Shown piece by piece: positions 38,257 through 48,990 of a DNA stretch of 64,000 bases. The stretch's first letter is position 1; each line of letters opens with the position of its first letter. The position numbers and the translations under genes were made by a program. Source of the DNA: Chionis minor (lineage: Eukaryota > Chordata > Aves > Charadriiformes > Chionididae); assembly GCA_013398295.1 (NCBI GenBank), contig VZSF01008499.1, positions 1,206,899 through 1,270,898 of the forward strand, given 5' to 3'. The notes beneath the pieces are model-generated. The model searched no databases and was not told the origin of the DNA. It saw only the letters and a list, made by a program, of their open reading frames with translations.

Positions 38257-41200
38257 TGCTCTTCCACCACTACAAAGTTAGCATTTGCAGCAGGCATGTA
38301 TATTTACCAGCTAAAACATGAATGCATCATCTTGCCTTGTGGCCAGGCGTATCTATTTAGCTGTTAAAGATTGCACGTGGGAAGAAGGTATCAAACTGGG
38401 AATATCAGGAAGGGCTGTGTAAGAACAGCCCCTTACAGGTGGCTGTGAGATTAAGACGTGTGAGCAGCAAACACCTGAGCTTAGAGGGTGAGGGGGTTGG
38501 AGAGCCACCTCTGGAAAGTGAAGGCAGCAGGCCAGAGTCACCTGATAAACCTTCACCAAGAATTAACTTAATGCCCTGGACTTTTGAAGCTGAACCTTAA
38601 TGATCTGTGTATACTTACTATTAAAATATCATTACTGTTGGTTAAGCTTACTCTTTGCCACCTATTTTGGAAAACAGTCTCCTAATAATGTTCCATTTCT
38701 TGAAATAAATTTAGGAAATTTCCAGTGCTGGAAATGTGCTTATTTCTGGGCACTTCTGCCTAGAAAAAGCGTCAGCATAGAACTGGAGAAACAGAACTCT
38801 CATGCACATTTTTTTTCTCTTTGTCTCCCCCACACAATACATATATTTATACTGCAGTATGTGTTTAAATGCAAACACATGCAGAGCCATATAGGAAATT
38901 TAGGAAGTGACTTAGGAAAGAAGCAAAAATGTAATAATAAACAGGCATAGCTTGCATGAACAGTACTTGTACGGAATATGTTAGTCTGCAAATGAGACAT
39001 GTAGTCATGAGAAAGAAACAGAGCTTGTGCAGCATATTTATGGTGATGCTAAAGGCAATAAAATAAGTAAGAACGTTAAGATTCAACTGAAATGTAGAAA
39101 GGTGTAGACTAGGTGGCCTATTCAAGCAGTGGGATTATTTCTGCTGGAAGGAGCCCTGTCACTGAAGTAACTTCAGAATACGGTAGAAAAAATACCATTA
39201 GGAGTAATCATACTTTGACAGAAGGTAGACAGAAGTAACACTGTTCCTGTTTCTTTTCTGAGGAACTACAACAAAACAAAATAAAAAGAAACAAAACATG
39301 CATTTTCTTGGATGAATTGAATGCAGTACTTTCAGAGACAAAAACGTGGGAAGAGAATGTTACTCATCAGCATTTCTGTAGTCACAGGGAGTGAACAGTC
39401 CACGTTATCATTTCTGTTCTCTGAGGGGTATATTCATGGTGCCAATTACCCTTGTTGCCAATTAGCTCTGTCCTGTTCTGCTTTGATACATACATGTTTG
39501 ATTAGACATAATGATTGATTAAATGTAATGATGATCATCTGATGTTAATTTTAAATGTCTTAAGGTCAGGCTCACAAACGGAATTTGTTGGTCAATCCGT
39601 AGTAATATTGCTTACTCCATTTTCACATATTCATGTAAGCTGTTTCATCAGAACTTGCAGAAAATAAATCACTCCCTGTGCTGGTGGAGAAGGAAGATTG
39701 CAGTAATAGGTTTCATTTGCATAGGCTGCCTACTCGATTCCTCAAGAAATACTGAGAGGCCCCATGAGCAGTTTCAGTCTGGCTTGGGAGGTGGGATGGT
39801 GTCTCCTTTTGCCAGCGAATAAAGGGAAAGGACAGATTAAATGCTGGTATTGAGTGTCAGCCCGTTCAACTCTCCCAGGTTCCTTTGTGCTCTTCAGCCG
39901 AGGAGTCATTTGAAGACACCAAACAAACATGGTGTGAGATTATACTGGGTGCTATATACAGCTGGAGGCCATTAGAAAGAGCCACATGTAATTTTGTGGG
40001 CCTTGCCTCCTTACCTGTCTCTGGAATAAAGTTAATTCAGTAGCAAGAGTGATGCCTCTAGCTAGGATTTAGCAAAAATCCCTTTGGGGGTAGAAACAGA
40101 TCTGAAAAGAGGCAGTGTAAGTCCTGTTGTGTCCAATTTACAAGTGTACATTAGTGGATAAATGAATTACTGTCATCATGAAACACATACCTGTGGGATA
40201 TTCTGTGGTGTCTTGGACTAGAGCTCCACTGCCAGAGTTCTAAGAAGGGGTTCTTAAAGTAAAAGCACATATTTTACTATTCAGTTGCCGTTATGTGTTT
40301 GTGTATGTGTATTTTGTTCATATTCTGAAAAAATTCTTACACATAACTATATTCATGATGTGGCATGTGAAGGCCATATAAAGAAGTTGCATTTAGATGT
40401 CCTACATTTTAGGGTGGACTTCAGCTAAGTTTATTTATTTGTTGTGAGGGGCCCTTGATATATTGTATCTGGACCTTTTTTTCTGTCATTAGCCACCTGG
40501 CAAAGGGCTTGCAAAGGGTTCAGATGAAGTTGTAGAACCAATATACACAGTAGTTAATTAAATTGGCCAAAGTACTTTTGGCTCCAGCTCCAGGGCTTTA
40601 GACTTTAGGCCTTATTATTTTTTTCCCATTTGCTTTCAATGATCTGAAATTATTAGCAGCACACTGTTCCACTACATAATAAATTATTTTATCAGAAAAA
40701 TTTGAATTGACCTCTGCAAGTTACTAACAGATTATCTGTTTATGGAAAGAAAATAAGGGGATCTATTTTCAGTGTGCTCTGTTAGCAAAAATACTGTTAA
40801 AATGATAGTTTATATAATGGATCTTTTTTTAAAATTGCATGCAGTTTTAAAATAGTTACAAAATTACAACAATGTACTTTTAAAAATAATTATAAGGCTG
40901 AATCTCAGTTGCACTGTGTTTTAGTGGAACAGTAAACTACAGCAGAAATTAAAAGAGTATAAAATATGATAGCATCACATAAATATATGTGAAAAAATGT
41001 TCATTTTTCAACAGAAAGAATTTTCTAGAGAAAGGTGATCAAATCCGTGATCTTTTTCACAGACTTGTACTTTATACCACTTTGCTTTCATACTGTTGGT
41101 GTGGTTATACCCTCTTACGTTGCTTATCTTTGTTACTATTTTGATTTCCAAATCAAGAGATTATTGGAGAGTGGTCTTATATTTTAAGACAACGTTTTTT

Positions 41201-41947
41201 TCTGAGAAATTCAAAGAAACTATTTAAATTTTATCCATAACTAGGATTAATTTTAAAATGGAGGAACCCAGACTTCAGTACACACACATACAGGGATGCA
41301 TATACCTTTTGATGTACTTTTTGCTCCAAACATACTCTAGTGCATTGTTATACGTTGCTCTGGTAGAAAATTCATCTTGGTCATAAATTTGTATTTGAAA
41401 ATAAACACTAAAAGTTGATTTTTTCTCCTAAGAACTCAATCCAGCAAAAACATGTAGACTAGACTAGACCTGTAAAACATTGTTTTTCTACTTTTCCATT
41501 TAGGCAGGTAAACCTGTTGGCCCTAAGCGTAGCCTTTCAGTATAATTCTGGGTATAAACTTTCTACATTAGCTCTCTCTTTACTGAATAACTGAAATGAT
41601 TCAGTCCTGTATGTGGTCTTTACAGTAAAGTCTTTAAGCTTATACTTAAATCTATGTGATTTTTTTTTCTCCTAAAAAGCTAATACTCATTGACATTGTG
41701 CTTCATATTTGTATCTTCAATTTGAATCTAAATTATTTCCCTTCCTAAATTTCCTTAAAATTATAGGATATTGTACAACAAATAGAGCTCAGAAATGTGA
41801 AGCTTGCCAATGGATATGCATGACAGGTGATGGTGTTTTGGACAAGATTTTTACTGACAATAATACGACCTGTTACTGTAAGAACTTTTGCTCTCTTGGA
41901 CATTACCCTTTACTCTATTTTTTAATATGAAATTCACCATTGTAGAA
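38257..41947. other. AT-rich DNA without recognisable gene
   Basis: About 3.7 kb between a CR1 tail and the solo LTR. Frames are at most 116 codons and overlap in both strands without recognisable domains. No repeat family was identified. Confidence 0.6.
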
Positions 41948-42290
41948 TGTCCTGGTTTGAGGTAAAACAGGACCAATTTTGTTCAGTAACTCTGCTTTCT
42001 AACTAGGCCTCTTCTAACTGCTGAAATTAACAGCATATTGTGCAGAAAACTGCTCTTTCTCAGAGTGATAAGACCCCTGTTTATAGCTGATGCCAAGGCA
42101 CGGTATGCAGAGAGGCCCTTGCTTGGACTTACTGCGATAACGACCAAGGCCAGACACCTTGTTATTTGCCCTGTTGGAGGGTTGGAAGCAGAGAGGCGCA
42201 GAGGGGTCCCATCTGTGGGGAGGAGCAGACAGCACAGGTGACCCAAAACTGACCAAACAGTGTATTCCATCCCATCTGCATCATGCTCAG

Positions 42291-42298
42291 TATAAAAG
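42291..42298 (+). promoter_or_regulatory. TATA box of the solo LTR
   Basis: TATAAAAG lies 344 bases into the LTR. Transcription would start roughly 25-30 bases downstream, near 42320, where GTTCC repeats begin. Whether this LTR is still an active promoter cannot be seen. Confidence 0.75.
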
Positions 42299-42656
42299 CT
42301 GAGGGATCAAAGGCTCAGCGTTCCGTTCCGTTGTTCCGTGGTTCCATTGTTTAAGTTGTTCCGGTTTTATCCGTTTCCCGTTTTACGGCTTCACCTTCTT
42401 CTCCGACTTGCTTGGGCTTTTGCTCTTGCTGGGACTCTTGCTTTCCTTCTTCAATGGCCGGCATCCGAGGAGGACTCCATCGGTTCGTCTGCCTTTGATC
42501 CTGACCCATGTATTCCTGGATCCAGTTCCCTTCCGTCGCTGAGTCTGGTCTGGGACTTCCCAGTGCCTGCTGGTGACGTGATTGTCATTCTGGGAGCTTG
42601 ATACGGTTTTGTATATATTTCATTATTTTCTTTTGTTATTTCATTCTTTATATTTC

Positions 42657-42662
42657 ATTAAA
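42657..42662 (+). terminator. ATTAAA poly(A) signal of the solo LTR
   Basis: ATTAAA is the common variant of AATAAA. It lies 366 bases downstream of the TATA box and is immediately followed by a 9-bp stem-loop (42664-42672 with 42677-42685), so R would end shortly afterwards. Confidence 0.65.
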
Positions 42663-42663
42663 G

Positions 42664-42724
42664 TAGTTTAGTTCTTACTAAACTAGTCTCTCTTCTTCTC
42701 TCTCTCCTGCTCGGCAGGAGAGAG
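42664..42724 (+). repeat. Two stem-loops in the LTR U5 region
   Basis: The first stem pairs TAGTTTAGT (42664-42672) with ACTAAACTA (42677-42685) across a 4-base loop. The second pairs 42700-42710 with 42714-42724 (11 perfect pairs, CTCTCTCCTGC and GCAGGAGAGAG) across the loop TCG. Their position after the poly(A) signal fits RNA structure near the R-U5 border. Confidence 0.7.
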
Positions 42725-43364
42725 GGAACATCTGTCGCTCGGCTTGCTTGGGCTGATCCAGCCCAAACCCACGACATAGGTTTTAAAGAAGTAATAAAAT
42801 TAAGGAGCTAGACAAAAGACAATCAAAAAATACTTCAGAATGATAATATTACACGCAAAGGCATATTAACAAAAACATCAGACTGATAAGGAGAAAGAGG
42901 GTATAATGAATGCCTTTCCTACTTAATTTAGTAAGTTTAAAAATCCTGTTTGTTAATGTTCCATTTTAATCCTGCTTCTCATCTGTTTAAATATGGCACA
43001 GCTGTCTATCTTTCCTAACTATTATGGGTTCCAGAATACCATAGTGTGTCAGCAACAGAGGAACTAAATAGGTCATACGAAAATGCTGGGCTTTATCTAG
43101 GGTCATACAAAGCTGGCCTAGAGAACAAATATTTTATATGAGTTATTGGGATCTATAGCTATGACATCTGTTTTCAATTGATCTGTTTGTTGATATCAAT
43201 TAAATATTGATAGTCTCACTGAAATATCAATAGCATAACTAACAGGAGAATGTTGCAAATTAAATAGGAAACTACTGCTGAAAGTTCTAGTTAGGAATTA
43301 GAAAACAAGATTGAATTTAGAGCATTTTTTCCCATACACTTCACAATTAACTACTTTAAATTTT

Positions 43365-43410
43365 GGTGGGTTTTTTGTTTGTTTGTTTTGTTGTTGGTTT
43401 GGGGTTTTTT
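43365..43410 (+). repeat. GTTT/GTT low-complexity tract
   Basis: The tract is made of degenerate GTTTGTTTG and GTTGTTGG units with a GGGG run. It is a simple repeat. Confidence 0.75.
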
Positions 43411-43730
43411 TAGAATATTACTGTGAAGAATAAAATCCTGGTGATAATAGGATACATGTATATTTTCTGTAGGTATGTCCATAGACAAAAATTCTGGCTG
43501 CCCAACATCTCATGCCAAGTCAGACAGATTCGAATACCTAATCTGAGAGAAGGTGGCCTCTGTTCTCGAACAACTCACAGTAGAGGTTAGAGCTGCAGTA
43601 GCTTTAAAAACTGCTAAAGTCCTATGCATCTTTGTGTGGCAAAATTGATGTGTGAATTCAGATAGTGGCAAATTTACTTGCCAAACCCTATCTACCCTAA
43701 ACAGGGCTTTTACACACAATATTTTGATGT

Positions 43731-43818
43731 CCTACTAAAGTGTTGCAAAAGTCCATAATGACTACGTTTACTGCCCTACTAAAGTGTTGCAAAAGTCCAT
43801 AATGACTACGTTTACTGC
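43731..43818 (+). repeat. Perfect 44-bp tandem duplication
   Basis: Positions 43731-43774 and 43775-43818 are identical over all 44 bases and abut exactly. The unit begins CCTACTAAAG and ends TTTACTGC. No mismatch between copies suggests a recent duplication, a polymorphic minisatellite seed, or an assembly artefact. The unit is not part of a recognised element. Confidence 0.95.
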
Positions 43819-46800
43819 TTTCCTCCTCTCAGCTGGAGATCATACTATCATTTGGAATATGGAAGTCCGGATCTCATATCTCTGCTATATCTGGTTAAAA
43901 CCCAAAGATTTCTGGTGCTGACTGCCTAAATCCCAGATAAAAACTGTCATTAATTGGTTCCAGGATTATCTAGGTTTTTAGGTCTTTGCTTTCAGCCATA
44001 CACTTGGCTCTCAACCTGGCCTATCCTTTTGAGAATTTTCCGTTTCAAAATCAGCATGCTTCCACAAAAAGGCTGTGTTTTGAAGAATCAGAATTTCTTG
44101 ATGTTTCACCAAAAATTCCAGACAAGTTCTAACCTTTTCCCAGCTCCACCCATTTCCTACTGATCGTAACTTGCCTAAAATCCCATTACAAATAGGTGAA
44201 GGAGGGCATGTCTGCACTGGCAGAGACAGGCATGTCTGAGCTCACTTTGGTTGTGCTAGCTTGAGAAGGGCAGGGAAATAATGGGCAGAGACACCTGTGC
44301 TGGTTGAATGAAATTCCAGCTACCTTAGTGCCACCCTTTGCACAGCCTAATAGGACCACCTGAGAGCTCACTGTCAGGGGCTGTCAGTGTCATTCACTAT
44401 TAGGGAGAATTTTTCTGAGCATTATTCCTTGGAGGATGCAAAAGTATTGCTTTTCAAACCCCGTCTTAGAAGTTCTGCCCCGATTGTATCTGGAGTTGCA
44501 GGAGCGGCTGCAGCTAACCATAAAGATCGAAGTGGTCATGTCACAGTACATAATACACTTGTTTCAGTGCCTCAGAATCAATCGTATAAATGACACAAAA
44601 TGGAAATGTTTTATAAGATGACTAGAAAATTTGCTTTTCCTCAGCTATCAGCTTGCTTCATTATCTCCCTATTCACTATATAGTATAGATTAATTTCTGC
44701 TACCTAAACACACTATGTGGAACGTGGTAATTGTACATGAATTCTCCACCATCCTCTGTTTATGGAATCTTCTTCTCGCGATGAACTTACCTTCAAATAG
44801 CCCTTTTTTCCATTCATTCCAAATAGTCACTAAACTGGTGGAGAATGATGTTTTGTCTTATCTGCTTAATCTGTATGTGGAACATCAGGAATGAGTTAGT
44901 GTTTTCATTACTTGAATTTTTGCTTAAACTAATTCCACCCCCACTGATCTTAACTGGTAGATAAAGACAGGTGTTATGCTGTATAAGGTAACAGCACAAA
45001 ACTTCTACAGTAAACCCGTAGCATGAGACTTTGTATGGATAAACCCTGGGACTGAATTGTGCAGATACTGGCCACAACTTCCAGACATCAGGCACTTTGG
45101 CTGGAGATCAGGTACCAGAAATCCCAGACAAATGCACTGCACTTTATTGTGTTAATAAGGGAGGCTAAGATTTCTTACACACCAGTCCACCCCACCACCC
45201 CCGGCTATAAATCCGTGTCTGACTAATGAAAAAGTAATATAACTAACAAGTGGCATGTAGAGCTGCAGCATGAATGAAGACCCATTTCCTATGGACTTGT
45301 GCCTTGCGGTTGGTTGGCCTTGATGGTTAAGGTACAAAAATCCTGAGGGAATTTCCGACAACTGAGTATTTTTAAGTGCTGGTGTGCAGATTCTCAGGTA
45401 TCATTAAAAAATGTGAACTCCTTCTGCAGCTTTTCCCTCAGCCAGAAACTTATATGGTCTCAATCCTCAGTTTGACCATCTATTTCTGCAGAACGTATGG
45501 AAACATAATAATATTTGAGATCAATGTCCTTTTGTTTAATTTCAGTTGAAATCAGACTGTGGGTTCCAAAGCTATTTAGGAAACACACCTGCCTATGTAT
45601 TGAGTGTAATAGGACAACTTTTGACAGTAGAGCAAACTGTAGTAGAAAAACCACTGTATTTTTCAAATCTGTCATTCGTGAAAAGCTAGAGTATATTTTC
45701 TATAATTCTGGGTGTCTGCATGGGGAAAATTGTTGTCTTAAAATTTCTGCTTTGACAAGTTTGGACTAAATCTTGATTTGTGCCTTAGGAAATAATGCCA
45801 AATGAACTAGCTGCCTTAGAACTTCCAAGACACAGAAATACGGTGATGGACAATAAAGCAAGAGATTACAAGACTATAGACTTGTGAAATTTAGATTAGT
45901 TTTGAACTTGCTCTGAAGCTGCCCTCTGACACTAACCTACAATCCAATTACCTGAGGTTCATAAGAAATGCTTTGCATTTCTTGTACTGGAACCTTGTCT
46001 CTTCTTCCAAAAAGCATTTGAAACTTAGTTCCTAATATTTTATAATTTTTGTGACTTTCAACCTTACAAAGGAAATCCAGATACTGTGGCTAACTTTTAG
46101 AAGATCAAAGAAGCAACTTTCTACTGAAAAGCAATAAATAATTCTGATTGTATTTATAACACTGGTTTAGTACTGATTAAAGCAGAAAACCTAGTTTTTC
46201 TCTGAGATAATATACTTCTGTGATGCACAGAAGTTATGGTTGTAATACATAGTTTATCAGAGGCTTTAGCACCACTGAAATGTTATTCTTGGCAGAGTTC
46301 AGTTTCAATGAAATTTGAACCACAGTTTATGTAAGTTTTCATAAGAAATTCATGCATTCGTTCACGGAAGGCTGGAAATCAGACCAGCAATAACCCATTC
46401 AAAAATATGGAAAAGTCTGGAGAATGAGCCTGTGGAAGTGGCACTGACTACCTGTAGCTTACTCTCCGTTCACTGAAGTTCATGTCTAGCACAACTTGCT
46501 TTGTCCTTGACTTTAAAATGTGACAGCACCACAACAGCCCTTACTCCCTGCTGATGCTGCCGCTTCTGCTTTCTGCAGATTTATGGAGAGATCTATTGAG
46601 ACAGAGCTGAGTTACGTGGCACTGTATTTATCTCTCAGGGGGGTTATCTTATTTAGAACCCTCTTTGCATTCTCCGGCTTAAAATGCGTGCTCGTACATT
46701 GAACTGCAAACAGGCAGACGTGCACTTAGACATATACTTACACATGCATATACACGGATGAACGGTAGCTTTGAAATAGCATTCTAGAAGGGAAAAATCA

Positions 46801-47425
46801 TACTTCAAACTGACAGTTAGAATTTCTAGATTTTATCTGCCCATAGCCTATTTCTGAACGAAATGGCTGTTTTGATAGCTGAGCTTAACACTGAGATACT
46901 TTCAATGCATTTACCTTAGTCCTGAGGTATAGAGCAGACCAGTGCGAGTTTCTGAAAGGAGCAAGGGGATATGTACTCTGGCTGCCAGCAGCAATAGAAG
47001 AGAATGGGTATTTAGTAGAAGGAGGAACCGTTATTTATGTATGTTTTTTTCTTTTGTAGATTTATTATGTCCAATTCAATTTCTGACATCTTTGCTCTTT
47101 CAATTTGATCTCAATGTTCAGCTGAGCTATATTCCAAGGCTTACAATCAAATCGTTATTAAAATTCAAGAGTAAAAGAGACATGTTACAGAAGTACTCAT
47201 AATCAGGAATCGGTGATTTCCAGATTAGTATGCCACATCTGTTCTAACTTCTAGTTATGAACGGTATTATTTTCTGACCTTTATGAACAGTGGAGAATAC
47301 TGAGGAACAAGTGGAAATGAATTTGCTATGCTGTAGACTGCTTCTTATAAGGAGCACAAACCTGTGCAGTCTCTGATGCATTCACAAACTCTTATCAGTA
47401 ACTTTTTTTCCTCTTGCAATTCTGT

Positions 47426-48345
47426 GATCTGAAGGGATTTGAAGGGATAGAGTGTATCATCAGCAAGTTTGCTGATGACACGAAACTGGGAGGGCTGGCT
47501 GACACACCAGAAGGCTGTGCCACCCACCATTCAGCAAGACCTGGACAGGCTGGAGAGCTGGGCAGAGAGAAACCTAATGAAATTCAACGAGGGCAAGTGT
47601 AGGGTCCTGCACCTGGGGAGGAATAACCCCATGCACCAGTACAGGTTGGGGGCTGACCTGCTGGAAAGCAGCTCTGTGGAAAGGGACCTGGCAGTCCTGA
47701 TGGACAACAGGTTGACCATGAGCCAGCAATGTGCCCTTGTGGCCAAGAAGGCCAATGGCATCCTGGGGTGCATCAAGAAAGAGTGTGGCAAGCAGGTTGA
47801 GGGAGGTCATCCTCTCCCTTTACTCTGCCTGGTGAGGCCACATATGGAGTTGTGTGTCCAGTTCTGGGCTCTGTGTTTCAAGAAGCATAGGGAACTGCCG
47901 GAGGGGGTATGGCACAGGGCTACAAAGATGATTAGGGGGCTGGAGCGTCTTTCTTACGAGTAAAGGCCGAGGGAGTTGGGTCTTTTTAGTCTGAAGAAGG
48001 GAAGACTGAGGGGGCATCTCATCAATGCTTACAAATACTTCAAGGGAGGGTGCTGGGAGGAGGGGGCCAGTCTTTTTTCAGTGGTGCCCAGTGACAGGAC
48101 AAGAGGTAATGGGCACAGACTTGAATATAGGAAGCTCCATCTAAACATGAGGAGGAACTTCTTTCCTTTGGGGGTGGCAGAGCACTGGAACAGGCTGCCC
48201 AGAGAGGTGGTGGAGCCTCCAGCTCTGGAGACATTCCAAACCCGCCTGTGCAACCTTCTGTGGGTGATCCTGCTCTGGCAGGGAGGTTGGTCAAGATGAT
48301 CTCCAGAGGTCCCTTCCAACCCCTGTGATTCTATGATTCTATGAT
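47426..48345 (+). mobile_element. CR1 LINE copy, 5'-truncated, relatively young
   Basis: Homology begins just upstream of the reverse transcriptase FADD box and runs without major gaps to the 3' end. Protein-level similarity stays readable for nearly the full length. The 3' UTR block 'ccagaggtcccttccaacc' and the tail GATTCTATGATTCTATGAT (48327-48345) are intact. It is far less decayed than the copies at 1842-2703 and 4594-5444. It shares close nucleotide similarity over its last third with the copy at 63684-64000, so both belong to one subfamily. Confidence 0.96.
47442..48299 (+). pseudogene. CR1 ORF2 C-terminal half, frameshift plus stop
   Basis: This is the remnant of the CR1 polyprotein from the polymerase active site to its natural end. 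FADDTKLGG lies at 47468-47494. A frame change follows at about 47517-47529. Then one frame reads DLDRLESWAERN, CRVLHLG, ERDLAVL, QQCALVAKKANGILGCIKK, LVRPH and ATKMIRGLERLSYE. A TAA stop at 47961-47963 interrupts it, and the same frame resumes with [36 protein letters not shown], ending at the stop at 48297-48299. The endonuclease and most of the polymerase domain are missing, so the copy cannot move itself. Confidence 0.92.
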
Positions 48346-48747
48346 CTTACTGGAATATCTGAACTGGACTTTGCTAGACTTTGATAATCAAATATACTAT
48401 GTTTTATCAATCTATATCAAAGCACAAAAGAACCCTTTGAAGTTCTTTAAACATGTCCAGATAAAAATTACAAAATCTATAAAATATGGCTGAACATTGC
48501 AGCCATATAGTTGTGACTTTTTGTGATTTCCCATGCTCATGTAGAGTTTTCAAAAATATAATACATTTTCTGTGCTAAATCAAGGTCCTGCTACTTTTGT
48601 CTAAAATCCCACTCAACATGCAAATTACTGTTTATTCTGAATAATAACATTTTCAGAAGCACCTCAGTGACTTAAATTGTTAAGCCTATTAAATAGTTTT
48701 AAAAAAATATTACCTAAATACATACAATTTCCTGAAGATGTATGTGA
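48346..48747. other. 402-bp spacer between two facing CR1 tails
   Basis: AT-rich sequence with no recognised feature. It separates the 3' end of a plus-strand CR1 from the 3' end of a minus-strand CR1. Confidence 0.7.
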
Positions 48748-48990
48748 GAATCATAGAATCATACAGTCATTTAGGTTGGAAAAGACCTTTAAGATCATCT
48801 AGTCCAACCATTGACCCTACTCTACCAGGTCCACCAATAAACCATGTCTCTAAGCACCACATCTACATAACTTTTAAACACATGTAGGGATGGTGACGCC
48901 ACCACCTCCCTGGGCAGCCTATTCCAATGTCTGATAACTCTTTCAGTGAAAAAATTTTTCCTAATGTCCAGCCTAAACCTCCCCAGGCAA
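48748..48990 (-). mobile_element. Short CR1 LINE 3' end, minus strand
   Basis: Read on the minus strand, the copy covers the C-terminal end of ORF2 and the 3' UTR. The residues [25 protein letters not shown] and SPSL are readable in a single frame near 48880-48980, followed by DVVLRDMV. The element's 3' end lies at 48748, where the complement of the octamer tail (GAATCATAGAATCATA) begins. The [13 protein letters not shown] C-terminus differs from the NLLWV-type end of the neighbouring plus-strand copy, so the two belong to different CR1 subfamilies and inserted independently. Confidence 0.95.

Larger units (their letters stand above)
41948..42776 (+). mobile_element. Solo LTR of an avian endogenous retrovirus
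   Basis: The 829-bp unit begins TGTCCTGGTTT and ends AACCCACGACA. These ends are inverted repeats matching at 9 of 11 positions and carry the standard TG and CA termini. Inside, in the order expected for U3-R-U5, are a TATA box (42291-42298), a GTTCC-rich stretch just downstream (about 42319-42363), an ATTAAA poly(A) signal (42657-42662) and a pyrimidine-rich U5 with stem-loops. No primer-binding site follows and no gag, pol or env sequence adjoins either side, so it is a solo LTR left by recombination between two LTRs. The start 'tgtcctggttt' matches ERVL-type avian LTRs as I remember them; family assignment is tentative. Flanks share only TAG (41943-41945 and 42777-42779), so the target duplication is decayed or the ends have shifted. 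Confidence 0.85.
42777..47425. other. AT-rich DNA without recognisable gene
   Basis: About 4.6 kb with frames of at most 95 codons. A G/T-rich low-complexity tract lies at 43365-43410, and a perfect tandem duplication at 43731-43818. Around 44436-44600 two overlapping plus-strand frames (68 and 61 codons) run through a patch with several CpGs, but neither has a domain I recognise. Confidence 0.55.

Noticed and set aside
42338..42601. 87-codon frame with a leucine-rich hydrophobic start
   Set aside because: It lies wholly inside the solo LTR between its TATA box and poly(A) signal. No coding role is expected there.
46520..46702. Pyrimidine-rich run ending TTTCTGCAG as a splice acceptor before an exon
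   Set aside because: The following frame is short and matches nothing, and no donor site with coding continuity was found.
47531..48319. Several minus-strand frames of 78 to 96 codons
   Set aside because: They are antisense to the readable CR1 ORF2 remnant.
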